The notes under the pieces: generated by a model
What the model saw: only the letters and a program-made list of their open reading frames with translations
What the model was told of the DNA's origin: nothing
Databases searched by the model: none
Shown: piece by piece, positions 16,773 to 25,471 of the stretch
Layout: every line of letters starts with the position of its first letter
Numbering within the stretch: position 1 is the first letter of the stretch
Position numbers and translations under genes: made by a program
Source of the DNA: Aquitalea denitrificans
Lineage (GTDB): Bacteria > Pseudomonadota > Gammaproteobacteria > Burkholderiales > Chromobacteriaceae
Length of the DNA: 64,000 nt
NCBI RefSeq assembly: GCF_009856625.1
Contig: NZ_CP047241.1
Coordinates: 4,092,001-4,156,000 of the forward strand
Reading direction: 5' to 3'

Positions 16773-17405
16773 ATGGACACACACCAACTGGACGCAGCAG
16801 AAGTCCGTGTGCTGGGCGCACTGATCGAGAAACAGGCGCTGACGCCGGACGCCTATCCGCTGACGCTCAACAGCCTGTCCTCCGCCTGCAATCAGCTGAC
16901 CAGCCGTGAGCCGGTCATGCAGCTGTCCGATGCCGACCTGAGCGCGGCGCTGGACAGTCTGCTGAGCAGAAAACTGATTGCCGAGCGCCTGCCAGCCGGC
17001 AGCAGGGTGGCCAAGTACGAGCACCGGCTGAACTATGAATGGAATATCGACGGAGCCCGTCTGGCCGCCCTGGCCCTACTGATGTTGCGCGGGCCGCAGA
17101 CCAGTGCCGAAATCCGCACTCGCGCGGGCCGTATCTACAGCTTTGCCAGTGTAGAGGAAGTGGAAACAGCGCTGGAGGCACTGGCAGACAAATATCCGCC
17201 GCTGGTACAGAAGCTGCCGCGCCAGCCCGGAGAACGCGAGGCCCGCTGGTGCCATCTGCTCAGTGGCGAACCGGTTCTGAGCGAAACCGTTGCCGCGGCA
17301 GCAGTGATTGATGTTGGCCTGACCGGGCGCGTAGCCGCACTGGAAGCCGAGGTAGCCGCACTCAAGACCCGCTTGCAACAGCTGGAGCATAGCCTGGGCG
17401 AATAG
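16773..17405 (+). CDS. YceH family protein (DUF480)
   Basis: A 210-residue protein of the YceH/DUF480 family, built of tandem winged-helix-like domains. Typical segments are LGALIEKQALTPDAYPLTLNSL near residues 14-35 and a second block LALLMLRGPQTSAEIRTRAGR (about 100-120). The C-terminal 40 residues form a coiled coil (VAALEAEVAALKTRLQQLE). The family is widespread in proteobacteria but its biochemical role is not established; DNA binding is possible from the fold. AAGGAG lies before the start. A strong bidirectional terminator follows. Confidence 0.9.
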   Translation: MDTHQLDAAEVRVLGALIEKQALTPDAYPLTLNSLSSACNQLTSREPVMQLSDADLSAALDSLLSRKLIAERLPAGSRVAKYEHRLNYEWNIDGARLAALALLMLRGPQTSAEIRTRAGRIYSFASVEEVETALEALADKYPPLVQKLPRQPGEREARWCHLLSGEPVLSETVAAAAVIDVGLTGRVAALEAEVAALKTRLQQLEHSLGE

Positions 17406-17423
17406 CAGCCGGTTCTGCCAACA

Positions 17424-17453
17424 GCAAAAGCCCCGCCAGAGCGGGGCTTTTGC
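17424..17453. terminator. Bidirectional Rho-independent terminator
   Basis: GCAAAAGCCCCGC pairs with GCGGGGCTTTTGC. T-runs lie on both exits, serving yceH on the plus strand and the cupin gene on the minus strand. Confidence 0.88.
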
Positions 17454-17471
17454 TGCAACATCCATCCGGGC

Positions 17472-17834
17472 CTATTTGGGCTCGAAGATGGCGTAAGTCT
17501 TGCGGGCGGGCTCCAGCACCTCCCATATACCCTCGAATCCGGCAGGGATGACGAAATGGTCGCCGGCATACAGCTCTACACTGTCGCCCTGCTTATCGGT
17601 CAGGCGCACATAGCCTTCCAGCAGGGTGCAGAATTCATGCTCGTGGTATTTCACGCGCCAGCTACCGCAGCCGCCGCTCCAGATACCGGCATGAAACTGA
17701 CCGCTGGGATCGGAATAATGGTTCTCCACCGTCTGGGCGCATTCGCCTTCGATGCGGCGTTCGGCCGGTGCGGCAAACTGCTCCACCCGCACCGGGTTGC
17801 GTTGAAAAACGATGATGTCGCTAGCCTGGGTCAT
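17472..17834 (-). CDS. Cupin-domain protein (DUF861/cupin_3 type)
   Basis: A single-domain cupin of 120 residues. The first cupin motif is KYHEHEFCTLLEGYVRLTD (about residues 62-80) with His-x-His and Glu as possible metal ligands; the second is YAGDHFVIPAGFEGIWEV (about 89-106). DUF861 cupins include (S)-ureidoglycine aminohydrolase relatives, but small stand-alone members such as this one are mostly uncharacterised. No purine-degradation genes are nearby, so no pathway is proposed. It shares a terminator with yceH. Confidence 0.82.
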   Translation of the reverse strand: MTQASDIIVFQRNPVRVEQFAAPAERRIEGECAQTVENHYSDPSGQFHAGIWSGGCGSWRVKYHEHEFCTLLEGYVRLTDKQGDSVELYAGDHFVIPAGFEGIWEVLEPARKTYAIFEPK

Positions 17835-17940
17835 ACCTACTTCTCCTGTTTTATTTGATCAAATTTCGCACAAAACAGGGCAAGCCGGCAAATTCTGCAT
17901 GCACCAGACTGGTGAAGGCCTGACCAGGCCGGGGCATTCC

Positions 17941-18474
17941 TCAGGCATTTTCCACGGTAGCAGGTACACCCTCGTTCAGCCGCAACTCCCAATAACCTAC
18001 ATCCAGCCAGCGACCGGCCTTCCAGCCAACTTCGTGAAAAGTGGCCACCTGCTGGAACCCCAGGCTCTCATGTAAGGCAATGCTTGGTGGATTGGGCAAG
18101 GCAATACCAGCAATGGCCAGGTGCCCTCCCAGATCGCGCAATTGCTGCAACAAGGTGCGGTACAGCCGGCTGCCCAGGCCCTGGCCACGGGCGGCTGCGG
18201 CAAAATACACCGAAGTTTCCACCGCAAAGCGATAGGCATGGCGCACCCGCCAGCGTGTGGCATAAGCATAGCCCAGCAGCTCGCCGTGCAGTTCCACCAC
18301 CAGCCAGGGCAGGCCTTGCTGCTGCACCTTGGCCACACGCTCAGCCATTTCTTCCGCACTGACTTCCTGTTCTTCAAAGCTGATGGTGGTGTCCCGCACG
18401 TAGGGATTGTAAATCGCCACAATGCTGGCGGCGTCGGCTGCCGTGGCCGGGCGGATGTGAATATCTTGGCTCAT
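17941..18474 (-). CDS. GNAT N-acetyltransferase (phosphinothricin acetyltransferase-like)
   Basis: A 177-residue GNAT-fold acetyltransferase. The N-terminal IRPATAADAASIVAIYNPYVRDTTISFE and the SVYFAAAARGQGLGSRLYRTLL segment (motif A, acetyl-CoA pyrophosphate loop RGQGLG, about residues 95-100) are typical of the Pat/Bar and YncA subgroup, which acetylates phosphinothricin, methionine sulfone or similar amines. The closing HEVGWKAGRWLDVGYWELRL is also typical. The natural substrate cannot be decided. It lies in a minus-strand run with the GST gene upstream. Confidence 0.87.
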   Translation of the reverse strand: MSQDIHIRPATAADAASIVAIYNPYVRDTTISFEEQEVSAEEMAERVAKVQQQGLPWLVVELHGELLGYAYATRWRVRHAYRFAVETSVYFAAAARGQGLGSRLYRTLLQQLRDLGGHLAIAGIALPNPPSIALHESLGFQQVATFHEVGWKAGRWLDVGYWELRLNEGVPATVENA

Positions 18475-18533
18475 GCTCAGGGTCAGGGTCTGGATGATAC
18501 CGCTCTACTCAGCAAGAAACGCGCCAGTCATGC

Positions 18534-19244
18534 TCAGGTCGTCCAGTCGGGAAAATATTGCCGACGCAGCCGCTCGACATAAGCCTGCAGATTCGGATGC
18601 TGCTGCACCGCCTGCTGGCTGGGGGTATCACCCAGTTTGGCCAGCAAGGCCGAGGCGAGAAAGGCAAACACGGTGGCGTCCAGCCAGCACGGGGCCACAC
18701 CCAGCATATAGGGCTGGTCCGCCAGCAGCGCCGCCAGGCTAGCGATATCCAGTTGCAGCAGGCGCTGGCGTTCTTCCGGGCTGAACCGGCCCAGGCCCTG
18801 GCCGTGCAGATTGCCGCGCACCTTGCGCCGGATCATGCGGATGACCATGCCGCGCAGCAACAATGGCACACGCTGGAAAAACACCCCCGGTCCACGGGCG
18901 AATACCGCATCATCCATCCAGCGCTCATGCACCACGCACCAGTACAGGTGATCGCTGCACAGGCACTCCACGCTCCAGGCCAGTGCCCGGTTCGCATCGC
19001 TCAGTCCTTCATCCAGCGTGATGCCGTGGCGTTCGGCCAGGTGCAGGCGGATCAGCGTGGAATCCGGCACCGGTGTGCCATCGTCATCGATATAGGGCAG
19101 CTTGCCCTTGGGCGCAGTACGCATGCTGCCACGCTGCTTGCGGTAAGGCAGGCCGGACAGCTTGAGCAGCATCTCGGCCTTCAGCACAAAGGGGCTGGCA
19201 TCGGGCAGGCCAAAGGCCGGGCCAAACACGTACAGGGTGATCAC
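18534..19244 (-). CDS. Glutathione S-transferase family protein
   Basis: A protein of 236 residues with an N-terminal thioredoxin-like domain (ITLYVFGPAFGLPDASPFVLKAEMLLKLSGLPY; PYIDDDGTPVPDSTLIRLHL, the last containing the usual glutathione-contacting Asp-Ser) and an all-helical C-terminal domain. It is likely cytoplasmic and either a detoxifying transferase or a member of the metaxin-like GST branch. GAGGAG directly abuts an ATG at 19250 but has the normal six-base spacing to a GTG at 19244, so GTG was chosen; the two differ by two residues. The gene lies between the GNAT and prolyl oligopeptidase genes on the same strand. Confidence 0.83.
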   Translation of the reverse strand: MITLYVFGPAFGLPDASPFVLKAEMLLKLSGLPYRKQRGSMRTAPKGKLPYIDDDGTPVPDSTLIRLHLAERHGITLDEGLSDANRALAWSVECLCSDHLYWCVVHERWMDDAVFARGPGVFFQRVPLLLRGMVIRMIRRKVRGNLHGQGLGRFSPEERQRLLQLDIASLAALLADQPYMLGVAPCWLDATVFAFLASALLAKLGDTPSQQAVQQHPNLQAYVERLRRQYFPDWTT

Positions 19245-19304
19245 TGGCATCTCCTCGGCAGGAAACGCCCAGACTAGCACCACCCAGTCGCGATGACGAT
19301 GGCT

Positions 19305-21338
19305 TCAATCCAACAGTTGCTGATACAGGTACACCAGCACCCGGGCCAGTTCTGCCGCGGTCTGCTCCTGACCGGCATTGCCGGTATGGCCACCGGCATC
19401 GGTTTCCAGCAGCAGCGCGGCATGGCCCAGCTCCAGCATGCGTGCCACCATCTTGCGGGCATGGCCGGGATGTACCCGGTCGTCCCGCGTGCTGGTGGTG
19501 AACAAGGGCAGCGGGTAGCGCACATCGGTTTGCAGCTGGTGATAGGGCGAATAGGCCAGCAAGGCAGCCGCCTGTTGCGGGTCGGCCGGGTCGCCGTATT
19601 CGTCTATCCAGCTGGCACCGGCCAGCAGTTCGGTGTAGCGCAGCATATCCAGCAGCGGTACCTCGCACACCACGGCCTTGAACAATTCTGGTCGACGTAC
19701 CATGCAGGCGGCCACCAGCAGGCCGCCATTGCTGCCGCCTTCTATGCCCAGCTTGTCCGGGCTGGTCAGGCCGCTGCCGATCAGCGCCTCGGCCACGCTG
19801 CAGAAATCATCAAACGATACCGGGCGGTTAATACCCTGCGCCGCTTGATGCCAGCCGGGGCCAAACTCGCCGCCACCACGAATGCAGGCCAGTACGAAGG
19901 CACCGCCTTTTTCCAGCCAGTGCGCGCCGAAGTTTTCCACGTAGTAGGGCATCATCGGCACTTCAAAGCCACCGTAGCCGTATAACAGTGTTGGTGTACT
20001 GCCATCCGCAACCGTATCGCGGGGGCGCACCACGAAATAGGGAATGCCCACGCCATCGGACGCCGTGGCCCAGCACTGCTCGGCCACAAAACGGCTGGCA
20101 TCAAATGCCGCAGGCTGCTGGCGCAGGCAGCTGTGCTCGCCGGTGGCTACATTCAGCCGGTACAGGCCGGTAGGGGTGAGGAAGTCGCTGAAGCTGTAGC
20201 ACAGCACATCGCTGTTCCACGGCTGGTCGGCAAACTCGATGACGCCGCTATCAGGCACCGGCAGGCTGCGCGCGTGCCAGCTGCCATCCTGCCAGTCGAA
20301 AGCCAGCAGGCGACTGCGCACATTGTCGATCAGATTCACCACCACGCTGCTGCGGGTGGTTTCCACCGACTCCACCGCCAGTCTGACTGCCGGAGCCACC
20401 AGCAGCTGGATGCCGCCCTCATCGCCAAGCAGGCAGGTCAGCGGCACCGCCAGCAGGCTGCCGGCGGCATGGGTTTTGTCCTGCCAGCACCAGTCTTCCG
20501 CCAGTTTGACGATGAACTGGCCATGCAGATAAGCCTCGATATCCGCCTTGGCCGGTAACGGCAGCGGATGGGTCTGCAAATCAGCGTCGATCAGGTGGTA
20601 AGTCTTGCTGTAAAAGCCGTCAGCCGCTTCGATCAGGTCCAGCCAGCCATCCGGCCCGTCCAGATAACGCCAGGCGGCCACCATCATGGCCTCCGGGTCG
20701 GCGGCAAACAGCTGCTGCCATTGATGCTGGCCGTCGGCCCCGCGTTCCACCAGCCACACTTCGCGCGGGTAGCCGGAACGGCTCAGTGGTGCACCCTTCC
20801 AGCCGGGGCATACCAGCACGCTGTCCGGGTCGCGCCAGGCAATATGGTTTTTGCCGTGCGGAAAGCGAAAGCCCTGCTCCACCCAGCTGGCGGTTTCCAG
20901 ATCGTATTCCCAGGCCAGGCTGGCATCGCCACCGCCCTCACTCAAATGCACCAGCACACGGGAGGGCTGCACCGTGCAGTGCGCCACCCCATCCAGATAC
21001 CAATCCTTGCCGGCGGCGGCGGCAATGGCATCCACGTCCAGCACGGTATGCCATTGCTGACTGGCCGCCTGATAGTCCGCCAGCGTGGTGCGCCGGTAGA
21101 TGCCGCGCGGGTGGTGTTCATCCTGATGAAAGTTGTACAGCCAGCCGGCGTGTTCGGAAAAGAAGGGAATCTGCCGGGTATCGCGCAGATGATCCAGGAT
21201 TTCCTGGCGCAAGGGCGCATAGCGTTCATCTGCATCCAGTAACGCCTGGGTGCGCTTGTTCTGTGCGGCAACCCAGGTATCGACAGCGGGATCATCCAGG
21301 CTTTCCAGCCATAGGTGGGAATCGAGAAGATGGGACAT
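19305..21338 (-). CDS. Prolyl oligopeptidase family serine peptidase (S9)
   Basis: A 677-residue cytoplasmic-looking S9A peptidase with a seven-bladed propeller (about residues 70-400) and an alpha/beta-hydrolase catalytic domain. The nucleophile is Ser536 in GIEGGSNGGLL; the Asp and His of the triad fit TSTRDDRVHPGHA and ETDAGGHTG. The conserved block LYGYGGFEVPMMPYY precedes the oxyanion region. No signal peptide is present if translation begins at the chosen ATG (MSHLLDSHLW). An upstream in-frame start would add 13 residues; neither has a strong ribosome site. It probably degrades short proline-containing peptides. Confidence 0.92.
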   Translation of the reverse strand: MSHLLDSHLWLESLDDPAVDTWVAAQNKRTQALLDADERYAPLRQEILDHLRDTRQIPFFSEHAGWLYNFHQDEHHPRGIYRRTTLADYQAASQQWHTVLDVDAIAAAAGKDWYLDGVAHCTVQPSRVLVHLSEGGGDASLAWEYDLETASWVEQGFRFPHGKNHIAWRDPDSVLVCPGWKGAPLSRSGYPREVWLVERGADGQHQWQQLFAADPEAMMVAAWRYLDGPDGWLDLIEAADGFYSKTYHLIDADLQTHPLPLPAKADIEAYLHGQFIVKLAEDWCWQDKTHAAGSLLAVPLTCLLGDEGGIQLLVAPAVRLAVESVETTRSSVVVNLIDNVRSRLLAFDWQDGSWHARSLPVPDSGVIEFADQPWNSDVLCYSFSDFLTPTGLYRLNVATGEHSCLRQQPAAFDASRFVAEQCWATASDGVGIPYFVVRPRDTVADGSTPTLLYGYGGFEVPMMPYYVENFGAHWLEKGGAFVLACIRGGGEFGPGWHQAAQGINRPVSFDDFCSVAEALIGSGLTSPDKLGIEGGSNGGLLVAACMVRRPELFKAVVCEVPLLDMLRYTELLAGASWIDEYGDPADPQQAAALLAYSPYHQLQTDVRYPLPLFTTSTRDDRVHPGHARKMVARMLELGHAALLLETDAGGHTGNAGQEQTAAELARVLVYLYQQLLD

Positions 21339-21707
21339 GGGAGAACCAAAAATGCAAACAGGCGCACAGCTTAGCACTGCATCGGTATTGATCTAAAACA
21401 GCATCAATTTCGCTACACCTCCGTTACCTATTCTTTAGTACTGCAAGTTGCAGTCACGCAGCATTTTCCTGCAGCAAAACGTCGCTGCGTATTTTATATT
21501 TACTTCGAAATTAAACCTCATCCTTTCAAGTTGGATGATTATATTAAATCAAAAGATTTCATATACTGAATTGCTCACTTATTTAAAACCAATTGCTTAA
21601 TAAAAATTAAGCCATAGCTAAGCAATCGCAGTTAAATAATTTCCTATAAATTAAAAAGAAATTTCCTAACAATGAAGTAATTATTCTTAGTAAAGGGGTG
21701 AAACATC
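21339..21707. other. AT-rich non-coding stretch before pilin-like gene
   Basis: About 370 bases, visibly AT-rich from 21480 to 21690 compared with the GC-rich surroundings. No coding frame, tRNA or named RNA was recognised. Short palindromes such as CAAGTTGCAGTC and AATTGCTTAAT occur but match no known site. It presumably carries the promoter of the gene at 21708 and may have been acquired with it. Confidence 0.5.
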
Positions 21708-22022
21708 ATGAAACCAGCTCGTCTTGCACTGTTTTTTCTCATTGTGTTGGCCTGCCCATTTGCCAAAGCCAGTAGCGGAACCATCACCTTTCGCGGTGCC
21801 ATCGTGAATTCTCCCTGCGTCATTCCTGCAGCAACCTGGCTACACTATGCGGAGCATCCAGCGGCTTACCATAGCGCCCGTCATGGCAAGCTCAATCCGA
21901 GTTGTGCTGACGTCTCGGCCACACAATCGGTCCGGGTATCGCGCGATTTTTCATCAGCATCCAAACAGATAGAGCAGGTTTCTGAGTCTGGAAGGAGATG
22001 GGTTACCGTGATTTACAATTGA
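21708..22022 (+). CDS. Short exported pilin-like protein
   Basis: A 104-residue protein with a signal peptide (MKPARLALFFLIVLACPFAKA, cleavage after about residue 21). The mature start, GTITFRGAIVNSPCVIPA, resembles the first strand and first conserved cysteine of chaperone-usher (type 1) pilins, and a second cysteine follows at NPSCADV. Mature chaperone-usher pilins are usually about 150 residues and end in a conserved penultimate tyrosine region. This one is about 60 residues short and has no chaperone or usher neighbours, so it is either a remnant, a minor subunit or an unrelated protein. AAGGGGTG lies before the start and a strong terminator follows, so it looks expressed. Confidence 0.6.
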   Translation: MKPARLALFFLIVLACPFAKASSGTITFRGAIVNSPCVIPAATWLHYAEHPAAYHSARHGKLNPSCADVSATQSVRVSRDFSSASKQIEQVSESGRRWVTVIYN

Positions 22023-22053
22023 TCCGTACGGTGAAAACAGGCATGAAAAATGC

Positions 22054-22095
22054 AAAAAACGGACCTGCCAACATTTCTGTTGCAGGTCCGTTTTT
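22054..22095 (+). terminator. Rho-independent terminator after pilin-like gene
   Basis: ACGGACCTGC (22059-22068) pairs with GCAGGTCCGT (22082-22091), followed by T5 and preceded by A6, so it could act on both strands. Confidence 0.88.
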
Positions 22096-22230
22096 GTGTC
22101 CGATACTGAGTGCGGACATCGGCAAACCTCACTCAGCAATCTTGCAGCACCCGGTCAGCGCCTGATGATGCAGCCCGTGCAGTGATCAGACAAACCTGCC
22201 CTCCCGCTGGGTACAGGCTTTGTTTGCCAG

Positions 22231-22995
22231 TCAATGCTGACGAATCCAGCGCGCCACCTTTTCCACCACCTCCGCCTCGATGCCGTTATAGCCATGCGCA
22301 GCCCAGGGCTGGCAAGGATCACCGGTATCCTTACCGCCATCAACCAGTATTAATTCGCGGGCTCTGGCCGCATGCAGGCCATCCATTACCGCCTGCACGT
22401 TACGGAAAAGCGTTTCCTTGCATTGATCATGCAGATGCTGCACCACCAGTACCGGCAATGTCAGTTGTGCCAGATTCATGGCCGCGACATTGCCCCGCTC
22501 GTGATTGATGGTTGAGGTTAGCACCACCCCGCCTACCTGCTCAGGCAAACGAATGGCAACAGCTGCCGCCGAAGTGGTACCACGGCTGGTTCCCACCAGC
22601 CATACCGGTACATCGGCCCGCTGATGCAGGGCGTCGATCACCACCGCCATATCCTGGGCATGTTCGGCACTGCTGCGAAAGTCGCCACGGCTGATACCGT
22701 CAGGGTGGTCGGACGGTGCATCCACCACCGCCACCTGAAAACCCTGTTCCACCCATAACTGGCGGGTACGCACCAGAAAGTTGCCCGCGCCGGCATGCGG
22801 CTGGCCATCGTCCCCCAGTTTGAGCACGCCATCACCGCCGGTAAACAGAATCAGACTGGCCACGGGCTTGCCTGCCGGTTCCAGCAGCAACATGCGCAGC
22901 GTGACTGATGGACGGGTTTGCAGCGTCAGCAACTGTTCCTGGGCCTGCACGGTTCCACAAATAAAGACCAGCAAGGCTATCAGCATGTGTTTCAT
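22231..22995 (-). CDS. Exported alpha/beta hydrolase
   Basis: A 254-residue protein with a signal peptide (MKHMLIALLVFICGTVQA, cleavage before QEQLL) and an alpha/beta-hydrolase fold. The nucleophile elbow is GTSRGTTSAA (about residues 135-144), with Ser as nucleophile; an acidic residue near LVVQHLHDQCKET and the C-terminal His in AAHGYNG could complete the triad. FTGGDGVLKLGDDG near residue 55 fits the oxyanion strand. It is likely periplasmic. Substrate unknown. GGAGG lies seven bases before the ATG, which fixes the start. It is followed, 42 bases upstream on the same strand, by the threonine aldolase gene. Confidence 0.85.
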   Translation of the reverse strand: MKHMLIALLVFICGTVQAQEQLLTLQTRPSVTLRMLLLEPAGKPVASLILFTGGDGVLKLGDDGQPHAGAGNFLVRTRQLWVEQGFQVAVVDAPSDHPDGISRGDFRSSAEHAQDMAVVIDALHQRADVPVWLVGTSRGTTSAAAVAIRLPEQVGGVVLTSTINHERGNVAAMNLAQLTLPVLVVQHLHDQCKETLFRNVQAVMDGLHAARARELILVDGGKDTGDPCQPWAAHGYNGIEAEVVEKVARWIRQH

Positions 22996-23037
22996 GGTTC
23001 CTCCGGCAGGCAGGCACAAGGCTTCAGACAGTGCCTT

Positions 23038-24066
23038 TTAGTCGCTCAATACGCGCTGGAACACCTCCAGCACACGGTCGATGTCGCTGCGGCTGATCTG
23101 CCAATGCGTCACCAGCCGCATGCGGCCACCCTCGGGCGGATTGGCTTTGATACCGGCAGTTTCCAGTGCCGCCATCAGTTCGCTGACATCGATATCAGCC
23201 AGCAGACGGAACCACACCATATTGATGTGGACATCGGCCAGATCGACTTCGATACACGGCATGCCGTGCAGGCGCTCGGCCAGATAGCGGGCATTGGTAT
23301 GGTCCTCGCCCAGCCGCTGTGTCATCTCGGTAAGTGCCAGCAAGCCCGGCGCGGCCAGCACCCCGGCCTGGCGCCAGCCACCGCCCAGCAGCTTGCGCTT
23401 GTAGCGGGCACGGGCAATGAAGTCGGCCGTGCCGGCCAGAATGGAGCCCACCGGTGCGGCCAGGCCCTTGGACAGACAGCACATCACGCTGTCGGCATGG
23501 CGGGTGATGTCCTGCACCTCACAGCCAAGATAGGTGGCGGCATTGAACACGCGCGCGCCATCCAGATGCACCGGCACGCCGTGGCGGCGGGCGATGTCGG
23601 CAGTGCGCTGCATGATGTCCAGCGGAATCACCCGGCCATTGCTATGGGCATTTTCCAGGCAGATCAGCCCGGTTTGCGGCCAGTGGACGTCGTGGCCCAC
23701 CCGGATGCGCGCTTCGATTTCGTCCGGATCCATCACCCCCTTGTCACCGGCAATGGTGCGCAATTGCACCCCGGCAATCACCGCCGCACCGCCGGTTTCG
23801 TGCCACACGATATGGCAGTCGTCGCCCAGGATCACCTCGTTGCCGCGCTGGCAGTGGGTGAAGATGGCCAGCTGGTTGCCGAAGTTGCCGGTGGGCACAA
23901 ACAAGGCGGCCTCCTTGCCCAGCAAGCGGGCGGCCAGCGCTTCCAGTTCGGCTACCGTCGGGTCGTCACCATAGACATCGTCCCCCACCACGGCATTGGC
24001 CATGGCCTGGCGCATGGCCGGGGTGGGGTGGGTGACGGTATCGCTGCGCATATCAATCCACTGCAT
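23038..24066 (-). CDS. ltaE: Low-specificity L-threonine aldolase
   Basis: A 342-residue PLP enzyme of fold type I that cleaves L-threonine or L-allo-threonine to glycine and acetaldehyde. The N-terminal MRSDTVTHPTPAMRQAM and GDDVYGDDPTV motifs are diagnostic. The Schiff-base lysine is Lys200 in CCLSKGLAAPVGS, matching Lys197 of the E. coli enzyme in position. AGGAG lies six bases before the chosen ATG. An upstream in-frame TTG would add five residues and is less likely. The downstream gene on the same strand encodes an exported hydrolase with no obvious metabolic link. Confidence 0.95.
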   Translation of the reverse strand: MQWIDMRSDTVTHPTPAMRQAMANAVVGDDVYGDDPTVAELEALAARLLGKEAALFVPTGNFGNQLAIFTHCQRGNEVILGDDCHIVWHETGGAAVIAGVQLRTIAGDKGVMDPDEIEARIRVGHDVHWPQTGLICLENAHSNGRVIPLDIMQRTADIARRHGVPVHLDGARVFNAATYLGCEVQDITRHADSVMCCLSKGLAAPVGSILAGTADFIARARYKRKLLGGGWRQAGVLAAPGLLALTEMTQRLGEDHTNARYLAERLHGMPCIEVDLADVHINMVWFRLLADIDVSELMAALETAGIKANPPEGGRMRLVTHWQISRSDIDRVLEVFQRVLSD

Positions 24067-24196
24067 GCTGTGCTCCTGCAAATGAAAGCGGCGGCCAGAG
24101 GGGCCGCCGTGAAGGGAAATGCCAGATCAGGCCTTGCCTGATTGTGCCAGCAAACTGCTTGCCGGGGGTGATACACAAATTGTCGGCGTCACTCCA

Positions 24197-24421
24197 TCAG
24201 GCTATTCGATAGGCCTGCTTCAATTCGCTCACTCGGCGCTGGGCCGCCTGCATCGCAGTATGCGTCATTGAAATATCGCTGCCGCACTGGCAGCGCAGGC
24301 TGTGGTCGGGGGAAAGGGATTTCAGATGATGACGGTTTTCGTGACCGCATGCCACGCAGGCAATCACCACGGTGGCGTTGTAATGCTTGTCCAGATCGAT
24401 ATCGAAACTCGGGTGCTTCAT
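24197..24421 (-). CDS. Small zinc-ribbon-like protein
   Basis: A 74-residue protein with a CxxCG...CxCG pattern (VACVACGHEN about residues 23-30, then LRCQCGSD about 44-51), which would bind one zinc ion. The rest is a charged helix (AQRRVSELKQAYR). AAGGGAG lies seven bases before the ATG, supporting a genuine gene. No specific family was recognised. It is divergent from tcdA and upstream of ltaE on the same strand, with 130 bases between. Confidence 0.65.
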   Translation of the reverse strand: MKHPSFDIDLDKHYNATVVIACVACGHENRHHLKSLSPDHSLRCQCGSDISMTHTAMQAAQRRVSELKQAYRIA

Positions 24422-24622
24422 GGGGAACTCCCTTGAGATCACTCAGGCCGGCCCGGATCAGAGGAATGCCGACATGCATTCGTGACGGACCTATGCAGAA
24501 GGATAGGCAAGCTGGCGGAAAGTTCCAGTAAATCAGCTGCTTGCTTTTTTCCGGGCAAACACTGGTCAGCCTCGGCGCTCTTGGTTATGCTTGGCCGTTT
24601 TTGGGTTCCGGATATACAGCAG

Positions 24623-25408
24623 ATGTCGCACGACGCAGATCTTGACCGCCGCTTTGGCGGTATTGGCCGCCTGTATGGCCCCGATGCACTCAGCCGCTTT
24701 CAGACAGCCCATGTCTGTGTGGTGGGGGTGGGTGGCGTGGGTTCCTGGGCGGTGGAGGCGCTGGCCCGTAGCGCAATCGACCGCCTGACGCTGATTGATC
24801 TGGATAATATTGCCGAATCCAACACCAACCGCCAGCTGCCGGCGCTGGACCCGCACTACGGCATGGCCAAGGTGACAGCGCTGGCCGAGCGCGTGCGCGC
24901 CATCAACCCGGCCTGCGTGGTGCAGGAAATCGAGGACTTCGTCACCGAAGACAATCTGGAGGCCATGCTGGGACAGGGCTTCGACTTCATCATCGACTGC
25001 ATCGACAATCTGCGGGTCAAAACTGCCATGGCGGCCTGGTGCGTGCGCCGTCGCCAGCCGTTTATCGTGTCCGGCGGTGCCGGTGGCCAGATGGACCCCA
25101 CCCTGATCAAGCTGGCTGATCTGGGTGAAGTGACTTACGACCCGCTGTTGTCCAAGCTGCGTTACAACCTGCGCCGTTATCACGGCTTTCCGCGCGATGC
25201 CGGCAAGAAGCTGCATGTTCCCTGCGTGTTCTCCACAGAACAACTGGTCTATCCCGACACGCAAAGCTGCGATGCCGACAGCAGCCGTGGCCCGCAGGGC
25301 CTGTCCTGCGCCGGCTTTGGTGCCGGCATGGTGGTGACGGCCAGCTTCGGGCTGGTGGCGGTGTCCCATGTGCTGAAGCAACTGGCCAAGCCGCCAAAGA
25401 AACGCTGA
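24623..25408 (+). CDS. tcdA: tRNA threonylcarbamoyladenosine dehydratase
   Basis: A 261-residue E1-like enzyme of the ThiF/MoeB/HesA superfamily that dehydrates t6A to cyclic t6A in tRNAs, using ATP. The nucleotide loop VVGVGGVGSWAVEALARS (about residues 33-50), the DLDNIAESNTNRQ block (about 58-70) and DCIDNLRVKTAM are the hallmarks. The RFGGIGRLYG start is typical of TcdA/CsdL. The ATG at 24623 begins the conserved region; open frame upstream of it encodes nothing family-like. A bidirectional terminator follows. Confidence 0.93.
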   Translation: MSHDADLDRRFGGIGRLYGPDALSRFQTAHVCVVGVGGVGSWAVEALARSAIDRLTLIDLDNIAESNTNRQLPALDPHYGMAKVTALAERVRAINPACVVQEIEDFVTEDNLEAMLGQGFDFIIDCIDNLRVKTAMAAWCVRRRQPFIVSGGAGGQMDPTLIKLADLGEVTYDPLLSKLRYNLRRYHGFPRDAGKKLHVPCVFSTEQLVYPDTQSCDADSSRGPQGLSCAGFGAGMVVTASFGLVAVSHVLKQLAKPPKKR

Positions 25409-25426
25409 ACCGCGCTGTCCCGGCAT

Positions 25427-25455
25427 GAAAAAGGCCTCCATCCGGAGGCCTTTTT
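25427..25455. terminator. Bidirectional Rho-independent terminator
   Basis: AAAAAGGCCTCC pairs with GGAGGCCTTTTT around a four-base loop. It lies between the convergent tcdA and M48 protease genes and serves both. Confidence 0.9.
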
Positions 25456-25471
25456 CGTGTCAGTATCCTGA

